Source: Syntrophomonas sp.
GTDB taxonomy: Bacteria > Bacillota > Syntrophomonadia > Syntrophomonadales > Syntrophomonadaceae
Length of the DNA stretch: 64,000 nt
NCBI GenBank assembly: GCA_016841875.1
Contig: JAENYG010000013.1
Span: 36,001-100,000, forward strand
Direction of reading: 5' to 3'
Position 1 is the stretch's first letter; the number at the start of each line of letters is the position of its first letter. Below are positions 63,107-64,000 of the stretch, piece by piece. The notes below the pieces were generated by a model, which did not search any database, was not told the DNA's origin, and saw only the letters and a list, made by a program, of their open reading frames with translations. The position numbers and the translations under genes were made by a program.

Positions 63107-63766
63107 ATGTATGGTCCCAGATTCAGGTTGATGCCGATTTTGAGTATAATTTTGATAGTCATATTGCTAACATCGATTGGTTTTGCGGATCTGCGTATAA
63201 AGAAAAGCCTGCTAACGCTGGCAAGTGCTGAGGCTCAGACAACTGCAGCCGAGACTATAAACAGGATAATAAATGATAAAGTGGTATCGGGCCTGGAATA
63301 TGATGACATAGTAACGGTGCATAAAGATGAGCAGGGAAAAATCGTATTAATACAGCCCAACACTATAATGCTCAACCAGGTCATGAGCAGCACGGTAATC
63401 GAAGTAGCTCAGTCTCTAGGGCAGATGAAAGATAATACTATAGAAATACCACTGGGAGAAATGTCTGGCATAGATCTGCTGGCTGCCTATGGTCCTCGGA
63501 TGAAAGTGCGGATCATTCCCGCCGGGCAAGTTCACGTAAATATTTTAAATGAATTTCAGCAAGCAGGTATTAATCAGACCAGACACTTTATATACTTTGA
63601 AGTTCGCAGCAACATTATGGTTGCAGTACCGTTTATGGAAAAAGAATTGGAAGTTCTAGCAGTAATCCCTATGGCGGAGACGATTATAGTTGGAGACGTA
63701 CCTGAAACTTATGTAAATTTTAGAGGAGCACCCGAAATGATGTACCCTCTTATCACTGACCAATAA
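63107..63766 (+). CDS. yunB: Sporulation protein YunB
   Basis: The 219-residue protein has one N-terminal membrane anchor (about residues 10-28) and an extracytoplasmic domain with the YunB words INRIINDKVVSGLEYDDIV, PLGEMSGIDLLAAYGP and HFIYFEVRSNIMVAVP. In Bacillus YunB is made in the mother cell under sigma-E and is needed for efficient sporulation. Its presence supports a spore-forming lineage. The start follows GGGGTGG at a normal distance. Confidence 0.88.
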   Translation: MYGPRFRLMPILSIILIVILLTSIGFADLRIKKSLLTLASAEAQTTAAETINRIINDKVVSGLEYDDIVTVHKDEQGKIVLIQPNTIMLNQVMSSTVIEVAQSLGQMKDNTIEIPLGEMSGIDLLAAYGPRMKVRIIPAGQVHVNILNEFQQAGINQTRHFIYFEVRSNIMVAVPFMEKELEVLAVIPMAETIIVGDVPETYVNFRGAPEMMYPLITDQ

Positions 63767-63799
63767 TAGTATCCCAGCAGGTATAAGGAAATCCTAGAT

Positions 63800-63975
63800 G
63801 TGTATTTGCTTGCAATCAACCGGGGTAAGGCCTTGAAACAGAAAAACCAGCTGAAGGTATTGGGCAAATTGGTTAAAAAAGGCAGCAAAAAAAAGAAGAA
63901 CATAACTTGACAATTGTCCTGGTGGATGATAAGATAACTCTTGCGCGGCGGGAATCCAAAGCGCACAGGATCTGA
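63800..63975 (+). pseudogene. Small basic ORF disrupted at an A8 run (frameshift candidate)
   Basis: A GTG at 63800 behind AAGGAAA opens a 36-residue frame very rich in Lys that stops at 63908-63910. Seven codons earlier lies a run of eight As (63887-63894). A shift to the minus-one frame there continues through TIVLVDDKITLARRESK to a stop at 63973-63975, giving about 58 residues. This may be a homopolymer sequencing error, a real frameshift, or programmed slippage. The combined product is not recognised. Confidence 0.35.
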
Positions 63976-64000
63976 TAAAACTGAACAGCAAGACTAAAGT

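Overview
The window looks like chromosome of an anaerobic, spore-forming, low-GC Bacillota, most like a fatty-acid-oxidising syntroph of the Syntrophomonas type. The pointers are a complete set of butyrate beta-oxidation genes with paralogues, a sporulation gene (yunB), a sensory [FeFe]-hydrogenase kinase, MutS2, ZapA and a PolX of Firmicutes type. The genus is inference; no rRNA is present.

Layout. 1-3400: a hypothetical gene, a VanX/DdpX-type dipeptidase and a uridine-kinase-like fusion protein. 3400-7440: phoP-phoR-pstS, with palindromic and direct repeats between genes. 7850-9604: a two-gene ABC-2 exporter. 10147-16869: a first fatty-acid block (long acyl-CoA dehydrogenase, short acyl-CoA dehydrogenase, atypical crotonase, CoA-transferase, MarR regulator). 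17301-20538: pstC-pstA-pstB-phoU, separated from pstS by the fatty-acid block. 20694-25382: zapA, polX, a superinfection-immunity-like membrane protein and a UbiB/ABC1 kinase. 25498-30422: a signalling cluster of diguanylate cyclase, sensory hydrogenase/histidine kinase and HD-GYP response regulator. 30464-43758: J-domain/RDD protein, DUF421 protein, phosphomutase-like enzyme, NIF3-like protein, U32 peptidase, MutS2, PBP1A and TyrS. 45005-52129: a second fatty-acid block in pathway order (crotonase, 3-hydroxybutyryl-CoA dehydrogenase, thiolase, acyl-CoA dehydrogenase, half-length CoA-transferase, full CoA-transferase), facing a large PAS/sigma-54 activator. 55706-59854: an amidase-holin pair, then an unfamiliar membrane protein/Xre/membrane protein locus. 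60030-64000: a gltX-tRNA-Gln-tRNA-Glu unit, a class IV aminotransferase, yunB and a small frame-disrupted ORF.

How the genes work together. The second block can convert butyrate via butyryl-CoA, crotonyl-CoA, 3-hydroxybutyryl-CoA and acetoacetyl-CoA to acetyl-CoA, with CoA-transferases activating the acid. The hydrogenase-kinase cluster could link hydrogen, the critical product in syntrophy, to c-di-GMP. The split pst genes still look like one regulon, because both promoter regions carry TTTACA/TTAACA boxes phased at 11 nt.

Most interesting non-coding signals: a structured repeat present twice, each time with a terminator-like hairpin duplicated on both sides (16921-17177 and 39391-39602); a 321-bp element bounded by 20-bp inverted repeats (34171-34491); a 147-nt stem-enclosed block ahead of a crotonase gene (13646-13792); a perfect 26-bp inverted repeat after phoR; and the Pho-box arrays. 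No CRISPR array, rRNA or full insertion sequence was seen.
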